A stretch of DNA of 49,306 nt. Origin: Emiliania huxleyi CCMP1516. Lineage: Eukaryota > Haptophyta > Isochrysidales > Noelaerhabdaceae. The position numbers and the translations under genes were made by a program. The stretch covers positions 5,619 to 54,924 of the forward strand of contig NW_005198427.1 of the NCBI RefSeq assembly GCF_000372725.1, written 5' to 3'. This document shows, in pieces, positions 1-8,877 of the stretch. How positions within the stretch are numbered: position 1 is the stretch's first letter; every line of letters starts with the position of its first letter. The notes beneath the pieces are model-generated. The model was given only the letters and a program-made list of their open reading frames with translations, ran no database searches and had not been told where the DNA came from.

Positions 1-84
1 GCCATCGACGGCTTAAAGTTCTTGTAGTTGAGGGCGGTGCCCGCGGCGCGCGGGGGGGGAGGGCGCGCGGTGCGGCCGTGCTCG

Positions 85-245
85 GGCGGAGGGAGGCGGG
101 GAGGCGGGGAGGCGGGGAGGCGGGGAGGCGGAGAGGCGGGGAGGCGGGGAGGCGAGGGGGCGGGGGGGCGGGGAGGCGGGGAGGCGAGGAGGGAGGCGGG
201 GAGGCGAGGAGGCGGGGGGGGGGCGAGGAGGCGGGGAGGCGAGGA
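85..245. repeat. GGGGAGGCG-type minisatellite
   Basis: About 17 irregular copies of a 9-base unit (GGGGAGGCG and variants with GAGGAGGCG). It lies beyond the last recognised exon of the minus-strand gene, probably in an intron or 3' region. Long reading frames across it are low-complexity and not credible genes. Confidence 0.8.
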
Positions 246-557
246 CGGGCCGATCGAAGGGGGCGTGGCGCGGGGCGGGGGTGCGCCGGTCGCGTCGCTC
301 TCGAAGGAGCAAGTCTCTGGTCCGTCGAGGGCGGTGTCTGTGCCGGTCAGGTTGAGGACGTCGACCGCAACCTGTGTGGGTGGGGGGGGTGGGGGGGGTC
401 CTGTCGGAGGGGGGGTCCTGTCGGAGGGGAGGGTCCCCGGGCAGAGCTCCGAGAAGGGTCCGGTCCCTCAGGCCGGTCCCTCAGGCCGGTCCCTCAAGCC
501 GGTCCCTCAAGCCGGTCCCTCAAGCCGGTCCCTCAGGCTGGGCACGTGGGGCGCCAC

Positions 558-1746
558 CTGGTCGCGCAAGTCGGAGAAGTAGACCTGCACGATGTTGTGC
601 GTCTCGGGGTCCACCTCCTGCGTGTAGAGCTCGACCGGCGAAGAGGCGAAGACCTGCTTCTGCGCGGCCGGCTCCGCGCGGCAGCGCACCGGCCCATCCG
701 TGCGGTGCTCCACCCGCAGCGCCGCCGCGCCGGCGGCGAAGGAGATGTCGTACTCGGCGAGGGAGATGCCCTCGGGCAGGATCTGCACCGGCTCCACCGG
801 GCCGCCGTGCTCTCCGCCCGCGTACCGCACGACGAAGGTGCGCTGGTCGGCGGGGCGCTGCGCCGCCTGCGCCTCGGCCTCCGTCAGGAGCTTGACGCGC
901 GCGCCGAGCAGCCGGAGGGGAAGCTTGACCTGCGGGAGGGGAGACGTGTGATAGCAGAGAGCGATACAAGTGTGTGGAGGGCAGCCGGAGGGGCAGCTTC
1001 CACCTCGGTGGCGCCGCGCCCCGACCGCGAGAACTGTCCCGGAAGTGTCTAGGAGGCGTCTAGAAGCGCACCTCGGTGGCGCCGCGCCCCGAGCGCGAGA
1101 AGCCAGCGAGCGGGTCGTCCGACGCAGGCAGCATGGCGATGCCTAAGAGCGATGAGGAGAACAAGAATCGCGAGCAAGGAGGAGGAGGGGGAGGAGGAGG
1201 ATGCGCGGGCAGCATGACTGTGCCGTTCCGGTCGCAAATCTTGGAGAGGGTGACCAGGATGCCTGCCGAGACGGGGACTGCGCCTGCGGCCCTCCGGGGG
1301 GAGGGGTGAGGCTGGAGGGGGGAAAGGTTGGAGGTGTGGGAGCGAGGGAGAGCGAGGGGGGGGGGGGGGGGGGGGGGTCGGTCACCCCTCCTCATTCTTC
1401 CCGCCGTGCACCGGGGCGGGGCCGCATTGTGGGAGAGGTGGTGGCACGCGCGCGCGGGGCGGCTGTCACCGGCCAGCTTCTTGCCCTGGTCTTCCAGCGT
1501 CTTGAAGAGCGTGCTCAGCACGTCGTCTCCCACCGAGCACGCCCCCGGCTGAGCAGGCGACGCGCCGCCACCCTCCTCCATTGCGGAGAGAGTGGCAACG
1601 CCGCCGTCGAAAAATGAGTTTGCGGCGGCGGTGACGTCTCCGCCGGACCGCAGGAGCAGCGCGCGCAGCGTCGACTCTGGGAGATCGTCACCGACGATGC
1701 TACGCAGGGTCTCGACGTCGTCGTCGGACACGTCTGAGGGAAGCAT
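558..1746 (-). CDS. Multi-exon gene, 5' part, with N-terminal UBA-like domain; function unknown
   Basis: Exons that join in frame are 1746-1470, 1262-1224, 1142-1072 and 929-558; the gene probably continues toward or past the left edge. The first exon starts MLPSDVSDDDVETLR and has a UBA/CUE-like three-helix segment (residues ~5-45, with LRSIVGDD and AANSFFDGG), of the kind seen at the N-terminus of plant RAD5-like and ubiquitin-binding proteins. The later exons (VKLPLRLLGARVKL..., then VQVYFSDLRDQ) look like a beta-rich domain that I do not recognise. Intron 1223-1143 uses a GC donor and its first 21 bases resemble the first 21 bases of the next exon (16 matches). Intron 1071-930 contains a 32-base copy of the preceding exon end. 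The start is the Met directly before the conserved domain. Ubiquitin binding is inferred from fold similarity only. Confidence 0.55.
1001..1100. repeat. 32 bp direct duplication across an exon/intron boundary
   Basis: Bases 1001-1032 and 1069-1100 are identical except for one position. The right-hand copy is the 3' end of an exon of the minus-strand gene plus the splice donor; the left-hand copy sits inside the following intron. It belongs to the recurring intron-duplication pattern described in the findings. Confidence 0.8.
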
Positions 1747-1810
1747 GGACCCGATGGCTGGGTCCAGATGGCTGTCGGCGTCAAAAAAAGAAAGCGAGAA
1801 TCGGCGAGGG

Positions 1811-2197
1811 ACTGCGAAGAGAGATAGGAAGAGGCGGACGCCCAAGGGTGGGCGACGGCTAGCGCATCACACCCCTCTCCTTAAAATCCCTGTGTGGTGG
1901 CGGTGTGCCGTCCTCCCATCCCTCCCTTGCGTTTTCCGTTTTCTTTCTTTCATCAAGTGTCTTGTCTTGTGGTTCTGTGTGTCGCTCCTGGCGCAACGTG
2001 TCGAGCGAGGCCGTGCGGAGCAAGCCTCTGGCCGCTCTGCCACGTGGGCAGCGTCGCCCCGGACGACGTCGACGTCTGCGCGAGCGCGCGCGGGTGGCCC
2101 CCTCCCCGCCCTTGGCCGCCGGGCGGACCGGGCCGCGGCTTGGCGCGGTGAGCGAGGCCGACCACGGGGATGGGGGCCGGTGAGGATGGATAGCGTT
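1811..2197. repeat. Dispersed ~390 bp repeat, copy 1
   Basis: Nearly identical to 3761-4150: same order throughout, a 3-base difference near the CTCCCATCC stretch and a few substitutions. It carries a T-rich stretch (TTTTCTTTCTTTCATC) next to an inverted CGGACAACCC-like motif found at other retroelement ends in this window. Overlapping reading frames in several phases are shared by both copies and are not convincing proteins. Probably a non-autonomous mobile element or segmental duplicate. Confidence 0.75.
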
Positions 2198-2236
2198 CGT
2201 GTTGTTGGGCTCATGAACGGGAGGGCGGCACCCCCC
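2198..2236 (+). repeat. 39 bp exact repeat (partner at 11487-11525)
   Basis: Starts CGTGTTGTTGGGCTCATGAA and ends in six C. The same 39 bases occur at 11487-11525 in the same orientation. In copy 1 it directly follows the end of the ~390 bp repeat, so it may be part of a longer element whose other copies are truncated. Confidence 0.8.
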
Positions 2237-2331
2237 GGTGGCGCTCCGGCCGGTGTGCGCTTGGGCACGTGGAGTTGGATTCGGGTACTTTGCTGGTATG
2301 GTATCTGTGAATAAATGGAGTGTGTACTTTC

Positions 2332-2382
2332 ACACCCCTTGGGGTGTTCATGACCACTTGCGGTCATTACGCACTTGTGCGT
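2332..2382. other. Three consecutive short hairpins
   Basis: Perfect stems: ACACCCC/GGGGTGT (2332-2338 and 2341-2347, 2-base loop), ATGACC/GGTCAT (2350-2355 and 2362-2367, 6-base loop) and ACGCAC/GTGCGT (2369-2374 and 2377-2382, 2-base loop). They follow an AATAAA at about 2310, so they may lie in a transcript 3' end. Function unknown. Confidence 0.6.
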
Positions 2383-3760
2383 TCACGCCCCTTAGTGCGC
2401 GCCAGTCCCGTGCCCAGTGTCGTGCGAGGGAAAAAAGAAAGAAAGAAAACGGACAACCCAAGGGTGTCGTGCGAGGGAGCTTTGCCCTTTGTCGTAAGTA
2501 AAATTCTTTTCGACCAAGTCTTGCCCCCGTGTATTCATTCATGGGGGAAGAACGGAACGGTTTAACATTCCCAGAACCATTACGCCGTCCCAGACGACGA
2601 GGCCAGGAGAGGCGGGCCCTACGTCGTCGTCACCTGGCCGCGAGGACTCCCCCAAGAATGTGCTGGTGCCAGTCAAAAAAAGAATTTATGCCGCCTGTTG
2701 TGCAAAAAAAGAAAGGAAGGAAAATTCGTGTCAGGGAGAGCCACGCCTCCCCGAGCCTGACGGGGAGCCGGCGGAGGGGGGGGGCGAGCCAAGGACGATA
2801 GGGAGGTCGCGGGTGCGGTCACGACTCGCCGACCAGGGAGAGCGGGCTCGACTTCCCGGGGGTGGAAATGGGTGTGACCCGATCGATGCCACCGTCCTCG
2901 CCCAGGGGGTCGGGAGCGGGGTCGCCGGAGGCGGAGTCAGCGGATCAGGCAGAGAAGACGAAACGGTGGCGGGGCCGCGGCCAAAGAAGGCTAGGAGGGG
3001 AGGTCGGGCCCCACAGTCATCGCGGAACCATCGGAAGGCGAACAGGAGGGAGGACCGAGGGGAGAGAGGGCCCCCCTCGGTGGGGGGGTGAGGAGACCGC
3101 GCGCGGAGCGGGGGGGTTCCGAGCGGTGATGTCAGTGAGGAATGTGTGTGTTGTCGTGCTAGTGTCTGGTGTCTACTAGCCCCGAGTAGAGGGGGCGTTC
3201 CGCTGCTAGGGGAAACCCGGAGCGCAGAGCTAACCCTCGGGGACCCGTGTTTACTTTTTAAGGCCCTTTCCCTGCGAACGCGCACCCCCGGGGCTAGGGC
3301 TCTCTTGCCCGCAACCCGATCCCGATCATCCGGCCCGCTGGGTGCGCTTCTTAGCTCCCCGGCCCTGGATGTGAGGCTGCCAACTGCACTCCAAGTGCTC
3401 CAAGTGCTCGTCCGTGGCCCTGGATGTGAGGTACCGACTGCACTCCAAGTGCTCCAAGTGCAACGATGCAGTGACTGGGTTGTTTGTTTTCTTTCTTTTT
3501 TCCAGTGACGCGACAGAGGAAGAAGGTTGCAGCGAGAATCGGCGAGAGACTGCGAAGAGTGAGTGAGTATTCTTGATACGAAACCACGACGACACACACC
3601 AGTCGACTCGTATCGGTTGCCTCCATGAACGGCGGAGCTATTCTCGCGCCCACACCACACCTGGCTCCAACGTGGACACGCCCATAGCTGGGGACACTAC
3701 TAGGTCACGCATGGCATCAGAAGTTTTATCTCTGGGCCACACACACACACACACACACAC
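2383..3760. other. Intergenic, retroelement-like debris
   Basis: No supported gene. It contains a purine tract followed by ACGGACAACCCAAGGG at 2431-2463, a motif seen at other retroelement ends in the window. Two overlapping plus-strand frames (2660-3091 and 2862-3179) have no recognisable domain. A tandem duplication lies at 3361-3460 and a (CA)n run at 3738-3762. Confidence 0.6.
3361..3460. repeat. Tandem direct repeat, two ~45 bp copies
   Basis: Copies at 3361-3406 and 3416-3460 both begin GGCCCTGGATGTGAGG and end in ACTCCAAGTGCTCCAAGTG. The CCAAGTGCTCCAA motif itself is an internal repeat. Confidence 0.8.
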
Positions 3761-3762
3761 AC
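3738..3762. repeat. (CA)n microsatellite
   Basis: About twelve CA units immediately left of the second ~390 bp repeat copy. Confidence 0.9.
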
Positions 3763-4150
3763 TGCGAAGAGAGATAGGAAGAGGCGGACGCCCAAGGGTG
3801 GGCGACGGCTAGCGCATCACACCCCTCTCCTTAAAATCCCTGTGTGGTGGCGGTGTGCCGTCGTTCTCCCATCCCTCCCTTGGGTTGTCCGTTTTCTTTC
3901 TTTCATCAAGTGTCTTGTCTTGTGGTTCTGTGTGTCGCTCCTGGCGCAACGTGTCGAGCGAGGCCGTGCGGAGCAAGCCTCTGGCCGCTCTGCCACGTGG
4001 GCAGCGTCGCCCCGGACGACGTCGGCGTCTGCGCGAGCGCGCGCGGGTGGCCCCCTCCCCGCCCTTGGCCGCCGGGCGGACCGGGCCGCGGCTTGGCACG
4101 GTGAGCGAGGCCGACCACGGGGATGGGGGCCGGTGAGGATGGATAGCGTT
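3761..4150. repeat. Dispersed ~390 bp repeat, copy 2
   Basis: Second copy of 1811-2197. Similarity begins sharply at ACTGCGAAGAGAGATAGG directly after a (CA)n run and stops after GGATGGATAGCGTT. The sharp edges suggest insertion or duplication of a defined unit. Confidence 0.75.
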
Positions 4151-4181
4151 AGCTGCAGCGGGGGTTGCCACAGCCGCTGTC

Positions 4182-4580
4182 GTGGAGCATCGCCGCAGCC
4201 GCCAGCCACAATCGCCACGCAAGACACAGAGCCGGCTAGCCAGACCGCACAAGCGACTACCCCCACACGATCGCGCGTTTCCACCGGAGCTGCCGCCGCA
4301 GACCGGCCCAACTTATCGGACGATCGCGACGGGACGGCCACAGCGACTCGCTGCGCTTGCCGTCGGAAACGACATCGGCGGCGAGCCTCCAACCTTCACC
4401 TTGTCGGCGGTGAGCCTTACGCTGGAGAAGGCGTTGTCTGTCCTCAACGGAATCCAGCGCTCCTCTACGTCGTGGACCACATCAACACTGTCTGCCTTGT
4501 CGGCCCCCGGCGTCATCGCAGGGGTCGCCGCTCTGGCGGCCGCCGGCCTGAGAGTAGCCAGAGGGCTCCGGGCGAGGTGA
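4182..4580 (+). CDS. Possible small protein with C-terminal hydrophobic helix
   Basis: A 132-residue frame. The N-terminal half is Arg/Pro-rich and looks like noise. The C-terminal half (from about residue 62) has balanced composition and ends in an Ala/Leu/Val-rich helix (APGVIAGVAALAAAGLRVA), which could be a tail anchor. No family recognised. Other frames are also open here because of the high GC content, so this is a weak call; the real exon, if any, may start later. Confidence 0.22.
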   Translation: MEHRRSRQPQSPRKTQSRLARPHKRLPPHDRAFPPELPPQTGPTYRTIATGRPQRLAALAVGNDIGGEPPTFTLSAVSLTLEKALSVLNGIQRSSTSWTTSTLSALSAPGVIAGVAALAAAGLRVARGLRAR

Positions 4581-4877
4581 GCTGGCTAGCGTAAAGCCGT
4601 AAGACAGACACAACAGAGCGCCTCTGACAGAGACACGTGTGCGGCAGCGTCGCTCCTAAAATGGCATCTCAACAGCTGCTCTCAGAAACACTGCGAGGTA
4701 GTACACACAATGGACAGTCCAGAAGTCGGGGACACAGGTACGCTCAAGCTTCTCTCGCCACCAGTGCCGGCGCGGGACAGACGGGTCACAGAGCTGCAGA
4801 GGAGCGAGAGGTCAGCTCTATATGTGCAGAGGTCGGCTCTACGTTCGGCTGGGGACATTGCTCACGAGCGCGCAGCG
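4581..4877. other. Intergenic, 3' side of protease/esterase gene
   Basis: I see no gene. It probably holds the 3' untranslated region of the minus-strand fusion gene that stops at 4878. Confidence 0.5.
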
Positions 4878-7800
4878 TCAAATGAACCCCCCCATGGAGA
4901 TGCTCTCCCTTTGCTGAGGCCTCCGCCCCGGCGGCGACCCCCCTCTCGCCCGCGCCTCAGCCGCCGCCACCGCCCGCGCCACCCCTCCTTGCGGACCGCC
5001 TCGGGGACCCGCCGGCTGGGTGCGCGTAGGTGGCGAGGAGCCGACGAACGCACCACGAGCTGAGGTGGCTCGGAGAGGAGCCGCATCCGGGCGGAGGGGC
5101 GTCGTCGTCGTCGTCGTCGTCGTCATCGGCAGCGGCGGCGGCAGCGGCGGAGGCCGCGGCAGCGGCGGCGGGGTCGTCGTCGCCGTCGTCGGCGGCGGCC
5201 GAGGCAGCGGCGGCGGGGGCGGCGGGGGCGGCGGGGGCGGCGGCAGAGGAGGTGGCCGCCGAGGTGGCGTCGGGCGCCCGCGCGCGTATGGCTGCAGTGG
5301 TGGCCGCGGCGTCTCGACGTGCGAGGCAGCTAGTACTTGTGGGCTCTTGAGGGTCGCTCCTCGTGTCAGTCCTCGAGGCTCGGAGTTGTAGATGCTACGC
5401 CCGCGAATGGGATGGGCTCGACCCTTGCCCGCACGGCCGCGACTGCGAGCCATGCAGCCAGCTGCCACGAAGACTCCGACGAGGAGCAGCCCAATAGCCA
5501 CTCCAATCGCCGCAACCACCGTCCCGCGGGCGCTGTCAGAGCCGGGCGATGCAGCCAGTACTCCGGTTCCTGGCGGTGGTGAGGGCGAGGAGGAGGGCGG
5601 CGGTGGCAAGGGCGAGGCGGAGAGCGGCAGTGGCGATGGCGAAGGTGAGGGCGAGAGGGAGGGCGGCGGTGGCAAGGGCGAGGCGGAGAGCGGCAGTGGC
5701 GATGGCGAAGGTGAGGGCGAGAGGGAGGGCGGCGGTGGCAAGGGCGAGGCGGAGAGCGGCAGTGGCGATGGCGAAGCGGAGGGCGGGGCTCCGGTTCCGG
5801 TGCCAGGAGGGGGCAGCGGCGCCAAACTGTCGAAGAAAGCCCAGATCGCGGCGGCGGCAAAGGACGGCGGTAGGTGCCCATTTGACGTCGGGCACCACAC
5901 CACAGGGAACAGTGCGTCGCAGTCATCATACTCCACGCACGCGTCCGGACCGATGGCCACGCTGGTATCCGCGCAGCTGTTAGCTACCTGCCAATAGTCG
6001 CGAGAGCCCTTGCCCGCCTCCCAGTTGACTCCTGGCGTCCAGTCTGCGCTCCCGTGCGTGAGCCACACCGCGACCTGCCCCGTGCAGCCGGCATCGCCAA
6101 AAGGGCCAGCGCCCATGATGGGAGCGATGGCGCGTACCTGGTCACCCAGCTGGCAGCCTATCGTGTTGGACATGATGCCGCCGAAGCTGATGCCCGTGGA
6201 GAAAATGCGCGCCTCGTCGATGCAGTAGTCGCCCTTGAGCTTTGCGAGCAGGACACGCACGAAGGCGATGTCTCGTCCGTTGTTATCTGGCCAGCCAGTG
6301 GCGCCGAACCCATTTGCTGACAGTCCCTGGCCGGCGACGAAGATGGCGCTGCCGTCGCTCTGATCCCAGAGCCCTTGATACTTCCAGGAGCCAAAGTAGC
6401 CGTCGGCGGTCTCGTCAGCTGTCCCTCCGAGCCCATGCCACACCAGAATTAGCTTGTACGGACGATCCGGGTCGTAGTCGGTGGGAAGGTCGAGGCGATA
6501 GGCTCGCGATGTTCCGTCCACATCAACGTTGTATGAGCCGGTTCCGAGAGACGCAGAGGATCCGCATCCTGAGCTCCCGGTTGGTTGGTCGACCTTGACC
6601 AGCGATGGCGGCGGCGGCGGCGGAGATGGCGACGGCGGTGGTAGCGGCGACGGAGGCGACGGAGGCGGTGACAGCGACGGCGGTGGCGGCGGTGGCGCTG
6701 TCGACGGAGGCGCTAGGCAACAGAATGCAAAGCAGGCGCTCCCATCGTTGAACCAACATGACCAAATCTCGGTGCCGCATGTGCAGCCTGGCGGCGGCAG
6801 CGGCGATGCAGACGGGGACGTCGTCGGTGCTGGCTGCGACTGCGGCGGTGGTGACGGCGACGGAGGCGGTGGCGGCGGTGGCGGCGGCGGTGGCGGCGCT
6901 GAAGCGCCGACGGACGCGGTACCTCCCCCGCACGCGCAGCACGCCTGGCTTGCGGCGATGCCGCCTCCCCTGAAGTCGGAGCCGCAGTCGAACGGCGCGC
7001 CTCCAAGTGTGATCCCGAGATTGAGGGACTCACAGCCGATACCGCCGCCACCGCCGAGGCTCCAACCGTCGATGCGCCAACCGGGCGTGTCTGCGCACGT
7101 GCCGCACCGCCCACGGTCACTGTCCCAGCGGCACGGGTTGCGCTCCCTCTCCGCGAGAGCAGCACACGCGCTCCGCTCCAGCACGGTTGTGCACACCGCG
7201 GGTGCGACGTAGCCCGGGCAGGTCGTCTGCAGCCCGCAGCTGTACCTGGTGTTGATCTGGCCAATGTCCTTTTGCGAGAGGACTTGAGTGCTCCCAAATG
7301 TGTCACCGGAATTTGCAGCCTTTGAGCCGCCACGTCCGTCCGAGACCACCTGGTTGTTGTTCCGGACGACCATCGTGGGCAAGCCACGTTCTCTGGCAAA
7401 GGTGGAGCTCGAGTACAGCATGATCGAGAACCAGTCCCAGCTGCTGTCTGGGTCGCCCTGGATGTTGTACCAGTCGTTCGCATCCAGTCGTTCGAAGTTG
7501 CCGCGAGCGCCGACCTGTGCGTTCTGAAGCCGCACCTCGATGTGCTCGTCGCGGTCGGGGCGAGAGTGCTCGTGTAAAAAACCGAGGGAGTGCAAGAACT
7601 CGTGGACGACGACACCCTCGAAGGCTGGACAGCCGGAGCTCAGCGTCATCGTCGCAGACGTGTAGGCTCCGACGGTCGCAGACCCTGAGCAGGAGTTTGT
7701 TGACCCCTGCGACCCCGAGCCGTAGATTGCGAGCCGCGGCTCGTTGCTGCCGACAAAGGTGGGCTGTGTCTCGTCCGTCTCGTCCGGGTCTACCTCGACG

Positions 7801-8369
7801 AAGCATATGCACGTGCTCTCCTCGATCCTCGCGATGGCCGCCTCGACGACACCACGGAAGAGCGAGCCGGGAGCCCACCCGCGGCTCCCGCTCTGCTTCG
7901 CAAAGTGCCAACGGACCAGCTGGTCCGGCCACTGCCTGGCGCGCTCGGTGATGCCGAGCCTCCTGGAGCCGCCGTCCTCATGGGAGTGGGCATGGTCATG
8001 GCTGTCGGCGACGGCGGCGTCGGCTGCGCCTTCCTCATGGGAGTGGGCATGGCCGCGGCTGTCGGCGACGGCAATAGCCGCGGCTGTAGCGTTGGGGCAC
8101 TTAGCGGAGCACGGCGGCTCGCTGACGGGACCCGAGCGGCTCCACCAGCCGCTGTCTTGCCTCCAAACGCACACACTCGCGCAGCTGCTGCTCTCGCATA
8201 CTGATCGCTTTGGCGCTGCGACGGCACAGATGAAGATCTCCGTGCACCCAGGCGCATCGTGAACGGCCCGCTCGCAGGTGGTGACGCCGGACGCACGGTC
8301 GGTGACGCACTGGTCGAAAGTCGCTGCGACAGCGCCTGTTATGAGGACGCACAAGCAGTACCTCGACAT
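4878..8369 (-). CDS. Membrane-anchored astacin metalloprotease fused to a CE1/PHB-depolymerase-like esterase
   Basis: One uninterrupted frame. I chose the Met that opens a signal peptide (MSRYCLCVLITGAVAATF); a Met 15 codons upstream lacks this. Order along the protein: signal peptide; small Cys-rich segment; two His-rich stretches (HAHSHEEG, HDHAHSHEDG); astacin (M12A) catalytic domain with zinc motif HEFLHSLGFLHEHSR (first His ~256) and Met-turn SIMLYSS; Cys-rich ShK-like segment ending SQACCACGGG; Pro/Ser linker; Cys-rich insert; a second Pro linker; alpha/beta-hydrolase domain with VWHGLGG oxyanion region, nucleophile GISFGG (Ser ~728) and HGSADWTPG and NGHLPP as likely Asp and His segments; three 21-residue Pro/Ser repeats; transmembrane helix (VVAAIGVAIGLLLVGVFVAA); Pro/Thr-rich cytoplasmic tail. 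Expected action: peptide and ester cleavage at the cell surface. Both catalytic sets look intact. Two separate genes are excluded by the single open frame. Confidence 0.85.
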   Translation of the reverse strand: MSRYCLCVLITGAVAATFDQCVTDRASGVTTCERAVHDAPGCTEIFICAVAAPKRSVCESSSCASVCVWRQDSGWWSRSGPVSEPPCSAKCPNATAAAIAVADSRGHAHSHEEGAADAAVADSHDHAHSHEDGGSRRLGITERARQWPDQLVRWHFAKQSGSRGWAPGSLFRGVVEAAIARIEESTCICFVEVDPDETDETQPTFVGSNEPRLAIYGSGSQGSTNSCSGSATVGAYTSATMTLSSGCPAFEGVVVHEFLHSLGFLHEHSRPDRDEHIEVRLQNAQVGARGNFERLDANDWYNIQGDPDSSWDWFSIMLYSSSTFARERGLPTMVVRNNNQVVSDGRGGSKAANSGDTFGSTQVLSQKDIGQINTRYSCGLQTTCPGYVAPAVCTTVLERSACAALAERERNPCRWDSDRGRCGTCADTPGWRIDGWSLGGGGGIGCESLNLGITLGGAPFDCGSDFRGGGIAASQACCACGGGTASVGASAPPPPPPPPPPPPSPSPPPQSQPAPTTSPSASPLPPPGCTCGTEIWSCWFNDGSACFAFCCLAPPSTAPPPPPPSLSPPPSPPSPLPPPSPSPPPPPPSLVKVDQPTGSSGCGSSASLGTGSYNVDVDGTSRAYRLDLPTDYDPDRPYKLILVWHGLGGTADETADGYFGSWKYQGLWDQSDGSAIFVAGQGLSANGFGATGWPDNNGRDIAFVRVLLAKLKGDYCIDEARIFSTGISFGGIMSNTIGCQLGDQVRAIAPIMGAGPFGDAGCTGQVAVWLTHGSADWTPGVNWEAGKGSRDYWQVANSCADTSVAIGPDACVEYDDCDALFPVVWCPTSNGHLPPSFAAAAIWAFFDSLAPLPPPGTGTGAPPSASPSPLPLSASPLPPPPSLSPSPSPSPLPLSASPLPPPPSLSPSPSPSPLPLSASPLPPPPSSSPSPPPGTGVLAASPGSDSARGTVVAAIGVAIGLLLVGVFVAAGCMARSRGRAGKGRAHPIRGRSIYNSEPRGLTRGATLKSPQVLAASHVETPRPPLQPYARGRPTPPRRPPPLPPPPPPPPPPPPLPRPPPTTATTTPPPLPRPPPLPPPLPMTTTTTTTTPLRPDAAPLRATSARGAFVGSSPPTRTQPAGPRGGPQGGVARAVAAAEARARGGSPPGRRPQQRESISMGGFI

Positions 8370-8877
8370 GCTTCCGGCCGTGCAAAAGGCCGGGGCGGCC
8401 GGAAGTCGGCGCATCGAAGTAGAGCAGAGCTTCAGCTGGTTTGTTTAATGTTTCTTTGCGGTGGCGCTAAGAGGTTCCTCTTTTCCGCGCCCCCCCCGCA
8501 AGGCGCGCGCGATACACACACACTTTTTTTTGACTTTGACCTTCGTTCTTTGTTTGTTTCAGCATAGGTGGTGTGAATATAGTAAGTAGTTCATGCCCAC
8601 CTATCCAAGAAAAAGCGGTACGTTCCCTCGCCCCCGGCCGGCCCCGCGCGCGGCGGGCGGGCGGCGCGGCTCACAGTGCCCGGCTCTTTCCTCCCGCGGC
8701 ACCGGCGCACCGCGGTCCGCGCCGCGTAGTTCGCCCCACAACACCCCAGCACACAACCACACATCTAAGCGGTGCATGATGACCCTCCGGCGAGCGTGTC
8801 CTCGACGGAAGCTCCCAAGCTCCACCCAGAGAGAGTCCGCAGGGTGGTGGCCACGCGCTTCTTCTGAGCAGCTCGCG
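8370..8877. other. Intergenic: promoter side of protease/esterase, 3' side of ankyrin gene
   Basis: No gene seen. It has an ACACACAC-T(9) tract near 8513-8530 and otherwise GC-rich DNA. Because both neighbours are on the minus strand, it must hold the upstream region of the protease/esterase gene and the 3' untranslated region of the ankyrin gene. Confidence 0.5.

Noticed and set aside
1..44. Minus-strand peptide LNYKNFKPSM at the very edge, resembling the NFKxF motif of nibrin
   Set aside because: No splice acceptor precedes it, the stretch is only ten residues and the window ends there. Too weak to name the gene.
28..582. Long open frames at the left edge
   Set aside because: They run over the GAGGCGGGG minisatellite and the antisense of the first gene. 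Low complexity, no domain.
2660..3179. Overlapping 143- and 105-residue plus frames
   Set aside because: Two phases are open at once and neither has a domain or signal; typical of GC-rich noncoding DNA.
5100..5270. GTC/GGC triplet runs as a microsatellite locus
   Set aside because: They lie inside the coding sequence of the protease/esterase cytoplasmic tail (Thr and Pro runs), so they are reported as part of that gene.
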